Assembly (NCBI GenBank): GCA_028287305.1
Contig: JAQBPX010000032.1
Span: forward strand, 207,445-271,444
DNA: 64,000 nt
Source: Gemmatimonadota bacterium
Lineage (GTDB): Bacteria > Gemmatimonadota > Gemmatimonadetes > Gemmatimonadales > Gemmatimonadaceae
Reading direction: 5' to 3'
Below the pieces are notes generated by a model, which saw only the letters and a list, made by a program, of their open reading frames with translations, made no database searches and was not told the DNA's origin. Both the position numbers and the translations under genes were made by a program. Positions 52,450 through 60,734 of this stretch are shown in pieces. The stretch's first letter is position 1; every line of letters begins with the position of its first letter.

Positions 52450-53432
52450 TGCGGCGCGGGCACCCGGCTCACCACCACCGACAGCACGTCGTCCACGGAG
52501 CGGCCCTCCACCTCGAGCTCCGGGGAGAGCATCACGCGATGGCGAAGCACCGAGAGTACGCGCGCCTTCACGTCGTCCGGCGTGACGAAGTCGCGCCCCT
52601 CGAGCACCGCGCCGGCGCGCGCGCAGCGCATCAGCGCCACGGTCGCGCGAGGTGAGGCCCCGAGCGCGATGCTCGGCTCCTCGCGCGTCGCGCGCGTGAT
52701 GGAGGCCACGTATTGCTGGACGTCGGGGGCCACGCGTACGTCGTTCACCAGCAGGCGAAGCGACCGCGCCTCGGCGTCGGAGAGCACCGGCTTCACGTCG
52801 AGGCCACCAGCGCGCTCCGGGTCGAAGCCCGCCTCGTGATTCGCGAGCATCTCCAGCTCGGCTTCACGCGACGGATACGACACGACCGTCTTCAGCAGGA
52901 AGCGGTCGAGCTGCGCCTCCGGAAGCGGATAGGTGCCCTCGTGCTCCACCGGGTTCTGCGTGGCGTAGACCGTGAAGAGCTCATCGAGCAGGTGCGTCTT
53001 GCCGTCGACCGTGACCTGTCGCTCGGCCATCGCTTCCAGCAGTGCGCTCTGCGTCTTGGCCGGGGCGCGATTGATTTCGTCGGCCAGCAGGATGTCCGTG
53101 AAGATGGGGCCGGCCCGGAATTCGAACTCGCGCGTCTGCTCCCGCAGGATGCTCACGCCGGTCACGTCCGAGGGCATGAGGTCGGGCGTGAACTGCACGC
53201 GCGAGAAGCGGGCGCCGAGCGCGCCGGCCAGCGCGCGCACGAGCAGGGTCTTGGCCGTGCCGGGAACGCCCTCCACCAGCAGGTGCCCGCGGGCCAGGAA
53301 CGCGAGCAGTGCATCCTCGATCGCATTGTCCTGTCCCACGATGCGCTGGGCGATCGCGCTGTGCACGCGACGGAGTGCATCCGCGGCGTGTTCGAGTGGC
53401 ATGGCGGGGCGATCCGGGGGAGTGGCGGTCAT
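52446..53432 (-). CDS. MoxR family AAA+ ATPase
   Basis: A 328-residue AAA+ ATPase. Walker A is GVPGTAKT (residues about 50-57) and Walker B is ILLADEINRAPAK. Sensor 1 is in YATQNPVEHEGTYPLPEAQLDRFL, and the C-terminal lid includes ASPRATVALMRCARAGAVLEGRDFVTPDDV. MoxR proteins are chaperone-like ATPases that work with vWA/DUF58 partners on protein complex assembly or metal insertion. The start ATG overlaps the upstream DUF4350 stop (ATGA), and the stop overlaps the DUF58 GTG. The long open frame to 54302 is a shadow of the DUF4350 gene. Confidence 0.95.
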   Translation of the reverse strand: MTATPPDRPAMPLEHAADALRRVHSAIAQRIVGQDNAIEDALLAFLARGHLLVEGVPGTAKTLLVRALAGALGARFSRVQFTPDLMPSDVTGVSILREQTREFEFRAGPIFTDILLADEINRAPAKTQSALLEAMAERQVTVDGKTHLLDELFTVYATQNPVEHEGTYPLPEAQLDRFLLKTVVSYPSREAELEMLANHEAGFDPERAGGLDVKPVLSDAEARSLRLLVNDVRVAPDVQQYVASITRATREEPSIALGASPRATVALMRCARAGAVLEGRDFVTPDDVKARVLSVLRHRVMLSPELEVEGRSVDDVLSVVVSRVPAPQ

Positions 53433-54682
53433 GTGTGGGTGGCGAGGGAGGATTCGAGCCGGTCCAGCGCCTCTCCGACGCTGGCCAGCTTCGCACGGGG
53501 CACGGGCTGCGCGAGCGCCTGCCGGATGATCACAATGTCGGGCGCGAGCGCAGGCTTGCGTTCCTGCGCCCAGTCGAGAAAGTCGGTGTCGGAAAGATTG
53601 TTGCTCGTGCCGCGCTGCGTTCGGCGACGCACTCCGCGCAGCAGCCGGAGCACGGCGGTGCGCGTCGCGCCCACCTGGTCGTAGGCCGTGGCCAGCGCCG
53701 CCACATGCTCCAGCGGCGAGCGTCGTTCGATCACCGTGCGGTCGGTGGGGGGCAGTGGTCGCGGCGCGAGCACGAGCAGCCAGGCGAGTGCCGCGAGCAG
53801 CAACGTGGTGAGGGCGCGGCCTGAGGCGGTGGTGAACAGGTACGTGCGGATCGCGCGAGTGGTGCTCGCCTGAGAGCCGAAGCCCTGGTGATACTCGTCG
53901 AAGACCAGCCGGCTGCGCGGTGTGGCGCTGCCGCGCGCGGAGAGAAACTCCAGCATGCGCACCGCGACGACGTCGGTGCGCCAGCCGCACACCCGCAACA
54001 CGTCGGTGCGGAGCAGGTCGGGATCGCTGACCACCACCACGCGCCCCCGGCCGTATTCGAAGCCAGCGGCCGCGGGCGCGCGGTTGCCCGGCTCGCCCTC
54101 CCCGATGTTGTCGGTGGCGCCGGAAACCTCGGCGAAGACGGTCAGCGCCGCTGGCGCCGGGCCCTTCCAGGCGAGGCGGTAGAGGTGCGGCTGCCAGTCC
54201 GACCACATCGGCGCGGCGCCGCTGCGATCCCGGCCGCCGCAATCGGCGCGGCCGCCGGCATCGATGCCGGCGGCAGGCTGATAGTTGTCGCCATCGCCCC
54301 ACTTCACGTGGAGGGAATCCGCGAGCGCGTCACGCCCTTCAACCACGAAGAGCAGCGCCGCGCCGGCGCGCACGCGCTCGAGGAGCTCGTGCGCTTCTCC
54401 CGCAGTGAGCCGGAGCGGGGGCGCGAGCACCGCGTGAATGACGTTGCTGTCAGCGGGAACATCGGGCTCCGTCCGCCGCTCCGACTTCCATCCGAGCGCC
54501 AGCGACAACTCATAGAGCAGCCGCGCGCCATTCGGGCCGGCGAGGTTCGTGGAGAGCCGAGAGTCGGACGTGCGCGGGCCGCCTGCGTCCTCGGGCGTGA
54601 CCAGGGCAACCGCCAGCACGAGGGCTGCCAGCACCGAGAGCACGATGCCCGGGCGAGCGTAGAAGGGGCGCGGCTCGCTCAT
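53429..54682 (-). CDS. DUF4350 domain protein
   Basis: A 417-residue protein with an N-terminal membrane helix (PGIVLSVLAALVLAVALVTP) and a periplasmic DUF4350 domain: SDSRLSTNLAGPNGARLLYELSLALGW, ERVRAGAALLFVVEGRDAL, GRGRVVVVSDPDLLRTDVL and RLVFDEYHQGFG. A second helix (ALTTLLLAALAWLLVLAPR, about residue 285) leads to a cytoplasmic helical tail. It belongs to the conserved MoxR-DUF58-DUF4350-DUF4129 module; its molecular role is unknown. Start and stop overlap the DUF4129 and MoxR genes (ATGA each). The loop near residue 150 carries an insertion rich in Gly and Asp with two cysteines (DCGG and VCGW). Confidence 0.87.
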   Translation of the reverse strand: MSEPRPFYARPGIVLSVLAALVLAVALVTPEDAGGPRTSDSRLSTNLAGPNGARLLYELSLALGWKSERRTEPDVPADSNVIHAVLAPPLRLTAGEAHELLERVRAGAALLFVVEGRDALADSLHVKWGDGDNYQPAAGIDAGGRADCGGRDRSGAAPMWSDWQPHLYRLAWKGPAPAALTVFAEVSGATDNIGEGEPGNRAPAAAGFEYGRGRVVVVSDPDLLRTDVLRVCGWRTDVVAVRMLEFLSARGSATPRSRLVFDEYHQGFGSQASTTRAIRTYLFTTASGRALTTLLLAALAWLLVLAPRPLPPTDRTVIERRSPLEHVAALATAYDQVGATRTAVLRLLRGVRRRTQRGTSNNLSDTDFLDWAQERKPALAPDIVIIRQALAQPVPRAKLASVGEALDRLESSLATHT

Positions 54683-55305
54683 GCCGCGCGCTCCGCGCCG
54701 ATGATGGCCATGGCCTCATGGAGGAGCGCGTCGTATCCCGCCGCATCCAGCTCAGACTTGCCGAAGAGGAGGCGGTCGTATCGCCGGCCGAACAGCCGGA
54801 ACGGCTGGTACAGCGGTGAGCCTCGCGCGCGCAGCTCGCGTGCATAGTCGCCGCTCGTCTTCGATGAATGCATGCGCAGCCGCTCCCGCCGCACCAGCAC
54901 CAGCACCAGCGCCCGGTACAGCGCGTGCGCGGCGTCGGTGTAGCTCCCCTCGGCGGCAAGCAGCCTGGCACGCTCGAGGGGGTTCGCGTCGCTCGCGCCT
55001 CCACGTCGCGGACCCAGCACGGCGTCGCCGTCGTCGTCGCCCAGGCGGGTCACGAGGACCACGCGCAGCACGACCAGCACCAGCAGCACCACGATGCAGG
55101 CGATCGCTACCTGGCGCGCGTGAGGCACGTGCGGCATCGCGTCGGCAATGCGGTCGAGCAGGTCATTCACCCAGCGCCAGAACCGCTCGAGCAGCGAGGT
55201 GCGCAGCGAGCGCTGGTAGGGGCGCTGCTGGATGATGCGCGCCACGGAGTCATGAACGGCGCGCGGCGGAGCGGCGCCCCGCAGCTGCAACAGGAGGCGC
55301 ATCAC
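54679..55305 (-). CDS. DUF4129 domain protein
   Basis: A 208-residue membrane protein with one clear helix (HARQVAIACIVVLLVLVVLRVVLVTRL, residues about 63-88) and a C-terminal DUF4129 domain (ERARLLAAEGSYTDAAHALYRALVLVLVRRERLRM, TSGDYARELR, YDRLLFGKSELD). DUF4129 proteins sit next to MoxR/DUF58 genes and sometimes are fused to transglutaminase domains; this one is not. It overlaps the downstream DUF4350 gene by four bases and follows a polytopic membrane protein gene by 17 bases. Its function is unknown beyond membership of the module. Confidence 0.87.
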   Translation of the reverse strand: MMRLLLQLRGAAPPRAVHDSVARIIQQRPYQRSLRTSLLERFWRWVNDLLDRIADAMPHVPHARQVAIACIVVLLVLVVLRVVLVTRLGDDDGDAVLGPRRGGASDANPLERARLLAAEGSYTDAAHALYRALVLVLVRRERLRMHSSKTSGDYARELRARGSPLYQPFRLFGRRYDRLLFGKSELDAAGYDALLHEAMAIIGAERAA

Positions 55306-55322
55306 TGCGCGCGCCGGCGGTC

Positions 55323-56072
55323 CTAGACCGCCGGCGTGGGCTCGAGTGCGCCCGCCATCACCTCGACGTCGAACCCCTCGCGGCGGATGCGCGCATCGTA
55401 GTAGAGCAGCATCTCGGTGATCCCGATCACGGGATACGCGATCACGGTGTACACCGCCGAGAGGATGATCTGGATGGTGAGGTTGCCGAACATCGCCGAG
55501 ATCGCCGTCACCGCCATGCTGCCCAGGAAGTAGATGACGAACATCAGGATGAGCGTGTTCAGGATGTGGCGCTTGTTGCCCACCGAAAGGTCACTCGACC
55601 GGTTGAGCGCGTCGATCGGGCCGCGCCCCTCGAGCACGATGGCGGGATTCGTGGCGAACAGGCGCGCCGCGAAGTAGAAGGCACCCACCAGGAAGAACAG
55701 CGCGCCGATGGCGAAGCAGAACGTCCTGATGATTCCCGCGACCACCAGCGCGACGAAGTGGGGCACCGTCTCGCCGAGTGCGGTGGAGAAGTCGGTCTGC
55801 TGCTGCATGTAGACGTCCGACGAGTAGCGAATCACCACCGCGTTGAGCGTCATGAAGCAGACGAATCCGACGATGCCGAGCACCGCGCCCAGCGCTCCGC
55901 CACCGAATCCGGTCACCGTGGTCGTCGAGCGGACCAGGAGCTGGAACGCGAGCAGCGGGATGTAGCCAACCGAGGTGGCCAGGATGTAGGTCAGCGCATC
56001 GCGGCGGTACAGGCTGAAGGCGCCGTCCACGATCTCGGAGACGGAACGGGCGCGCAGGTCGGGGATCGTCAT
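55323..56072 (-). CDS. Polytopic membrane protein, GPDPase membrane-domain-like
   Basis: A 249-residue protein starting with IPDLRARSVSEIVDGAFSLYRRDALTYI. This is the amphipathic lead typical of membrane-domain proteins distantly related to glycerophosphodiester phosphodiesterase membrane domains. Six hydrophobic helices follow, with MLLYYDARIRREGFDVEVM at the end. No catalytic domain is present. Such proteins commonly head MoxR/DUF58/DUF4129 operons, and this one lies 17 bases upstream of the DUF4129 gene. The role is unknown. The distance to the serine hydrolase gene upstream is only 30 bases, so the operon may extend further. Confidence 0.82.
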   Translation of the reverse strand: MTIPDLRARSVSEIVDGAFSLYRRDALTYILATSVGYIPLLAFQLLVRSTTTVTGFGGGALGAVLGIVGFVCFMTLNAVVIRYSSDVYMQQQTDFSTALGETVPHFVALVVAGIIRTFCFAIGALFFLVGAFYFAARLFATNPAIVLEGRGPIDALNRSSDLSVGNKRHILNTLILMFVIYFLGSMAVTAISAMFGNLTIQIILSAVYTVIAYPVIGITEMLLYYDARIRREGFDVEVMAGALEPTPAV

Positions 56073-56102
56073 GCCTCAAGCTGCAGTCTGCTGCCGCTCT
56101 GC

Positions 56103-57221
56103 TCAAGGGGTGACCGACACCGGAAATGCGGCGAGCAGGGCTCGTGCAAAGGGCGATCGCTCCACCACGGCCTCGTCGAGTCTCGAGGCCCATTGCAGCC
56201 CGTCGCTGTTGGCCAGCAGGATCATCGTGAGCCCGCGTGAGGGGACCTTGAGGTACAGCGCAGAATAGGCGCCCTCCCAGAGCCCGGAATGCCACAGCAG
56301 GCGCTCGCCCTCGAGCGACTTCACGAACCACCCCACACCGTACGGCAGCACACTGCCGTCGGGGCCAACTCCGGGCCGCCACATGATGGCGCGCGACGCC
56401 GGGGAGAGGAGCCTTCCCGAAGCCAGCGCGACATCGAAGCGGGCCAGGTCCCGCACGGTCGAGATGATGCCACCCGCCGCGCCGTCGCCCTGCGGCGCCG
56501 GCGGGTCCGAGCGCAGCCAGCGGCCCGTCGCCGAGTCGACGTGATAGGGCACGGCCAGGGAGGCCGCGAGCGACGCAGGCAGCGCGAGACTGCGGTGGAT
56601 GCGCGCCGAGTGCGTCATCCCCGCAGGCTCGAGGACCAGGGTGCGGGTCAGCTCGGAGAAGCTGCGCCCCGCGACTTCGGCCATCGGCCGCGACGCCCAC
56701 GAATACGAGGGCGGATTGTAGAAGAAGCGAGTTCCCGGCACCCCGTTCGCCTCCATCGAGAGCACCTGGCGAAGCGTGAGCGGGCCGTCACAGTCGTAGT
56801 CTCGAAAGAAGACGCCTCCTCCCCGCCGCGCGGCCCCGCAGAAATCCGCGAAGCCGGCGAAGGTGTTCATTCGCCTGTCCAGGTCGAGCACGCCGTTCTC
56901 CGCGAGTCGCAACGCGACCACCGCGGAGATCGTCTTGGTCACGGACGCGATGTTGAACGGAGTCTCCGCGGTCACGGCCACTTGGTGCTCGACGTCGGCC
57001 ATCCCGAAGCCGCGCGCGAGCAGCACGGTGGTGTCGCGCAGGATGGCGATCGCCAGCCCGGGGATCCGTGCCGCGATGCGCAGTGAGTCGATGGCGTTCG
57101 AGAGCCGATCCACTCGCGCGTGATCGCCGGCCAGGCCATCGATGCCCGTCGCTGCGGGCCGGGGAAGTCGGCACGCTGCAGCCGTCACCAGCGCCGCCGC
57201 CGCCACTACGCGCCACTTCAC
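56103..57221 (-). CDS. Serine hydrolase, beta-lactamase/DD-peptidase family, lipoprotein
   Basis: A 372-residue class C beta-lactamase-type serine hydrolase. The nucleophile motif is SVTK (Ser93-Lys96), the YxN-like motif is YSW in SYSWASRPM, and HSG in LWHSGLWEGAY replaces KTG. The N-terminus (AAAALVTAAAC) looks like a lipoprotein signal with Cys17. Esterase or D-amino peptidase activity is more likely than antibiotic resistance. The GTG start overlaps the stop of the PLP decarboxylase gene (GTGA), and the frame to 57572 is a shadow of that gene. A Cys pair (DFCGAA, YDCDG) around residues 140-165 may form a disulphide. Confidence 0.88.
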   Translation of the reverse strand: MKWRVVAAAALVTAAACRLPRPAATGIDGLAGDHARVDRLSNAIDSLRIAARIPGLAIAILRDTTVLLARGFGMADVEHQVAVTAETPFNIASVTKTISAVVALRLAENGVLDLDRRMNTFAGFADFCGAARRGGGVFFRDYDCDGPLTLRQVLSMEANGVPGTRFFYNPPSYSWASRPMAEVAGRSFSELTRTLVLEPAGMTHSARIHRSLALPASLAASLAVPYHVDSATGRWLRSDPPAPQGDGAAGGIISTVRDLARFDVALASGRLLSPASRAIMWRPGVGPDGSVLPYGVGWFVKSLEGERLLWHSGLWEGAYSALYLKVPSRGLTMILLANSDGLQWASRLDEAVVERSPFARALLAAFPVSVTP

Positions 57222-58627
57222 GTCGTGACCTCTCGCAGGAGCGACCAGAGCGCCGCCACGTGCTCGCGCTCCGTCTGCTCGGCGCCGATGGAGACGCGCA
57301 CCATCCAGCGACCCTCGAGGAGCGCCGGGGTGAGGTACGCCTGCCCGCCGGCGTTCACCCGTCCGACCCAGTCGAGCGTGTGCGTGTCCAGCGCGTCGCC
57401 GGAGAGTCCGGGAGGTTCGTGACGGATGCAGACCGTCTGGAGCACCACGGGCGCCAACACTCGCCAGTGTGGGGCCTGCGACAGCTCGCCGGCGAACCAC
57501 TGCGCGTTCTCCAGGTCGCGACGCAGCCGCTGTTGCAGACCCGTGACCCCCTGCTCGCGAATCAGGAACCACAGCTTGAGTGCACGAAAGCGCCGCCCGA
57601 GCGGGATGCCCCAGTCGCGAAGGTTCTTCACCTGCTCGTCGGCGGCCGTGCGCAGGTAGCTCGGGCTCGTGGACATCACCCGCACCAGGTGGTCAGGATC
57701 GCGCACGTAGTACAGCGAGCAGTCGAAGGCGGCCCCGAGCCACTTGTGCGCGTTCAGCACCAGCGAGTCCGCGCCCTCGATCCCCTCCCACATCCACCGG
57801 CACTCCGGAAGGATCATCGCCGATCCGGCCATGGCCGCGTCTACGTGGAGCCACGCGCCATGTGCCCTCGCGATGTTCGCGATCGGCGTGATGGGATCGA
57901 GCGCGGTCGTGGCGGTCGTGCCCGTGGTGGCCACGATCGCACAGGGCACGCGACCCGCCGCCAGGTCCTCCCTGATCGCTGCCTCCAGCGCATCCGGGCG
58001 CATGGCGAATCGTTCGTCGCAGGCGATCAGTCGCACATTCTCCCGCCCGAATCCGGCGAGGAGCGCCGCCTTCTCCACCGAACTGTGCGCGTTCACCGAT
58101 CCGTAGACGACGAGCGGCTGGCCTTCCTGCTGCAGTCCACCGCGCGCGAGCCCGAACTGCGTGGTGCGCTCGCGCGCCGATACGAGTGCGACCAGGGTGC
58201 ACGTGGACGCCGTGTCCTGGATCACGCCGCTGAACCCATCCCCGAGCCCGACCATCTGTCGGACCCACTCGCACATCACCTCTTCCACTTCGGTGAGCGC
58301 GGGGCTCGACTGCCACGACAGGCCGATCACGCCGAGCCCCGTGCTCACGAAGTCGCCAAGCACGCTGGCCAGCAACCCGTTGGACGGGAAGTATCCGAAG
58401 AAGCTCGGGCCCTGCCAGTGCGTGATCCCCGGCATCACCACGCGGTCCAGGTCGGCCAGTACCTGCTCGAATGGCTCCGCGCTCGACGGGGGCGAGGCGG
58501 GAAGCGCGGCCTTGATGTCGCCCGGCTTGCTCTCGGCCATCACGCGTCGCTCGCCGACTCGCGCGCGGTAGTCCGCAATCCAGTCGACCACCTCGTGCCC
58601 GAGTCGTCGGAACTCTTCCGGCGTCAT
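57218..58627 (-). CDS. PLP-dependent group II decarboxylase (aromatic amino acid decarboxylase-like)
   Basis: A 469-residue pyridoxal phosphate enzyme of the group II decarboxylase family. The PLP lysine is Lys295 in NAHKWLGAAFDCS, the pyridine-nitrogen Asp is Asp263 (HVDAAMAGSA) and the ring-stacking His is His181 (NAHSSVEKAA). The HWQGPSFFGYFPSN segment fits aromatic-L-amino-acid (DOPA/tryptophan/tyrosine) decarboxylases. It probably releases CO2 from an aromatic or related amino acid to make an amine. The stop overlaps the serine hydrolase GTG, and the start overlaps the HD-hydrolase stop (ATGA). No amine transporter is next to it. Confidence 0.92.
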   Translation of the reverse strand: MTPEEFRRLGHEVVDWIADYRARVGERRVMAESKPGDIKAALPASPPSSAEPFEQVLADLDRVVMPGITHWQGPSFFGYFPSNGLLASVLGDFVSTGLGVIGLSWQSSPALTEVEEVMCEWVRQMVGLGDGFSGVIQDTASTCTLVALVSARERTTQFGLARGGLQQEGQPLVVYGSVNAHSSVEKAALLAGFGRENVRLIACDERFAMRPDALEAAIREDLAAGRVPCAIVATTGTTATTALDPITPIANIARAHGAWLHVDAAMAGSAMILPECRWMWEGIEGADSLVLNAHKWLGAAFDCSLYYVRDPDHLVRVMSTSPSYLRTAADEQVKNLRDWGIPLGRRFRALKLWFLIREQGVTGLQQRLRRDLENAQWFAGELSQAPHWRVLAPVVLQTVCIRHEPPGLSGDALDTHTLDWVGRVNAGGQAYLTPALLEGRWMVRVSIGAEQTEREHVAALWSLLREVTT

Positions 58628-59229
58628 GTTGCGGCGCGCCTCGCGCGTTCCTCGGTGTCGTGATCGAGTATTCGGCGCATCTCCACGATCATCGGGTGGC
58701 CAGCGGTGAACTGGCGCCCGTATCCCAGGTTGAAGCGATAGTCGAAGCCCGGAGGGTTGTCGCCCTGCGTGTGCTGCAGGATGGTCTCGAGCTTGTCGAG
58801 CGCCTTGGCGAGCTGCGCCTCCGGGGTGGCGGCGGCCTCGTACTCGTCCCAGAGCCCCGTGATCTCCTCGCGCAGTGTGGCGGGCAGGGGAGCGAGCAGC
58901 GTCAGCAGGTCGCGACGTTCATCGGCGGACTTGGCGCTGGCCGGATCGAGCGACGCGCGCCGCGCCTGCTCGGGCGCGGGAATGTCGCCCCCGATGGCCT
59001 CGCCGAGGTCGTGCACGATGCAGATCTTCACCAGGCGCGAGAAGTCGACGTCCGGAAACTCCGGCTGCATCACCATCGCCATCAGGCAGACCCGCCACGT
59101 GTGCTCCGCGACGCTTTCCTGCGTGCCGCTGGAGGTGTAGGCGCTGCGAACGGTGGTCTTGAGGCGCTCGGCGGATTTCAGGAATTCCAGGATGCCGGTG
59201 AGCGCCGGATGCTCAGGTACGCGAGTCAC
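58624..59229 (-). CDS. HD domain hydrolase, HDDC2/YfbR-like 5'-nucleotidase
   Basis: A 201-residue HD-domain phosphohydrolase. The metal ligands are His43 (VAEHTWRV), His73-Asp74 (CIVHDLGEAIGGDIP) and Asp145 (KALDKLETILQH), the pattern of YfbR/HDDC2-type enzymes that dephosphorylate deoxynucleoside 5'-monophosphates. The N-terminus ILEFLKSAERLKTTVRSAY is also typical. Its stop overlaps the decarboxylase start (ATGA) and its start overlaps the stop of a small membrane protein gene. It probably acts in nucleotide pool control. The link to its neighbours appears to be only operonic. Confidence 0.9.
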   Translation of the reverse strand: MTRVPEHPALTGILEFLKSAERLKTTVRSAYTSSGTQESVAEHTWRVCLMAMVMQPEFPDVDFSRLVKICIVHDLGEAIGGDIPAPEQARRASLDPASAKSADERRDLLTLLAPLPATLREEITGLWDEYEAAATPEAQLAKALDKLETILQHTQGDNPPGFDYRFNLGYGRQFTAGHPMIVEMRRILDHDTEERARRAAT

Positions 59230-59396
59230 GCCTCCGAGACCGGCTTCCGCGCGAGGTGAAGAAAATACCAGGCGGAAGCGCAGCCCATGACCAGAGTGAG
59301 GAAGAGTACCTCTCCCGGACCACGATTACCGCGCCAGGACGGAGCAATGACAGCCTCGACGAGGTCCACGAGCGCGAAAATGCCGGAGGCCGTCAT
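59226..59396 (-). CDS. Small two-helix membrane protein
   Basis: A 56-residue protein with two hydrophobic segments, TASGIFALVDLVEAVIAP and VLFLTLVMGCASAWYFLHLA, joined by a short polar loop with RGNRGPGE and ending in RKPVSEA. The frame continues upstream to 59519, but that part is Arg-rich and unlike a protein start. A weak AGG lies four bases upstream of the ATG at 59396. Its stop overlaps the start of the HD hydrolase (ATGA), the same coupling used by the following genes, which supports it as a real gene. No family recognised. Confidence 0.55.
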   Translation of the reverse strand: MTASGIFALVDLVEAVIAPSWRGNRGPGEVLFLTLVMGCASAWYFLHLARKPVSEA

Positions 59397-59605
59397 TGCC
59401 TGCTTGAGAAAGAAGACGCGCGGCCGCTCTTGCGCCTCGCGCCGGCTGTGCTCCGGTAGCGTTGTCTTCCCGAATCCCCTCAAGCTCGCCTCGCGGTGGT
59501 GTGTCCGCGAAATCTGCACCCGGCCCCACCGTTCGCCAGCACCCTCACCAGCCGCTAAGCTTCGTCGGGTTGATCAAAGGCCTCCTTCCCCCAGCGCACT
59601 TCTCC

Positions 59606-60724
59606 ATGTCCTCCATTCGCACGCCGCTGTTCGCGGCGCTCTTCGCGCTCGCGCTCACCGCCTGCGCCACGCCGCAGGTGTCAGCGACCCCGGCCTCTGC
59701 GGCCCCCATCACTGCGGCCTCGGTGCGCGCCCTCCTGGTGCCGCTCACCGACGACTCCATGGAGGGGCGCGCCGTGTGGACCGCCGGCGAGAAGCGCGCG
59801 GCGCGCATGATCGCCGAGCAGATGCAGCGCATCGGGCTCGAGCCGGCCGGGGACAGCGGCTACTACCAGCGCATTCCCGGGGCGGTGCGCGAGGTGACGC
59901 GCACCCGCGTCTCTCCAGCGGGCGATACCACGCGCACCACCTCGATGCGCGCGGTGCGACTCGCCAGCTTTGCGGACTGGGACAGCATCCCGGTCGCCCG
60001 GCGCCGCTGGGCGACGAACGTGATCGGCGTGATTCGCGGCACGCTCCCGGATTCCGTGATCCTGGTGGATGCCCACTATGACCACCTCGGCATCGCTGCG
60101 CCCGTCACCGGCGCGCGCTGCCCGTTCGCGTCGCCAACGGACTCGATCTTCAACGGCGCCGATGATGACGCTTCGGGCACCGTGGCCGTGCTGGAGATCG
60201 CCCGCATCATGAAGGGGGAGGCGAAGCCGCGCCGCACATTGATCTTCTCGGCCATGACCGGGGAAGAGAATGGGCTGGTCGGCACCGGGTGGTACATCCT
60301 GCATCCGCTGGTGCCGATCGCGAGCATGGTGGCCAACCTGGAGATCGAGATGATCGGGCGTCCGGACTCGCTGGCCGGTGGAAGCGGCCGCGCCTGGCTC
60401 ACCGGCTATGAGCGCTCCACCATGGGGGACATGCTCAAGAGCTACGGGATCGCGATCGGGCCCGACCTGCGCCCCGCGCAGCGCTTCTTCGAGCGCAGCG
60501 ACAACATCGCCTTCGCGCGCGCCGGCGTGCCCGCGCACACGCTCTCGACCTTCAACCTGCACCAGGACTACCACTGCGCGTCCGACGAGTCCTCCAGGGT
60601 GGACTTCGAGCACATGGCGGGAGTCATTCGTGCCGGCGCTGAGGCGGTGAAGCACCTGGCGAACGGCCCCGCGCCCGCCTGGCACGATGGCGGCCGTCCG
60701 GCGGCGCCGGCGCCGCGTCCCTGA
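59606..60724 (+). CDS. M28 family metallopeptidase, lipoprotein
   Basis: A 372-residue lipoprotein (lipobox LALTAC, Cys20) with an M28 peptidase domain. The co-catalytic zinc ligands are seen in order: His in VDAHYDHLG, bridging Asp in NGADDDASGT, Glu-Glu in MTGEENGLVG, a ligand in IEMIGRPD and His in HQDYHCASDES. It should be an aminopeptidase acting outside the cytoplasm. A short insertion with Cys (GARCPFASP) follows the first motif. The frame is open from 59462, but the signal peptide sets the start. It diverges from the small membrane protein gene and converges with the gene ending at 60731, with a 14-bp palindrome covering both stop codons. Confidence 0.9.
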   Translation: MSSIRTPLFAALFALALTACATPQVSATPASAAPITAASVRALLVPLTDDSMEGRAVWTAGEKRAARMIAEQMQRIGLEPAGDSGYYQRIPGAVREVTRTRVSPAGDTTRTTSMRAVRLASFADWDSIPVARRRWATNVIGVIRGTLPDSVILVDAHYDHLGIAAPVTGARCPFASPTDSIFNGADDDASGTVAVLEIARIMKGEAKPRRTLIFSAMTGEENGLVGTGWYILHPLVPIASMVANLEIEMIGRPDSLAGGSGRAWLTGYERSTMGDMLKSYGIAIGPDLRPAQRFFERSDNIAFARAGVPAHTLSTFNLHQDYHCASDESSRVDFEHMAGVIRAGAEAVKHLANGPAPAWHDGGRPAAPAPRP

Positions 60725-60734
60725 GCCGGCTCAG
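60721..60734. other. 14-bp perfect palindrome covering two convergent stop codons
   Basis: CTGAGCCGGCTCAG is a perfect palindrome. Its two TGA triplets are the stop codons of the M28 peptidase gene (plus) and the convergent gene at 60731 (minus). It could form a short bidirectional hairpin, but the arms have no loop space and there is no T-run. Confidence 0.6.

Noticed and set aside
56103..57572. N-terminal extension of the serine hydrolase upstream of 57221
   Set aside because: The added residues are encoded inside the PLP decarboxylase gene. The lipoprotein signal and GTGA overlap fit the GTG at 57221.
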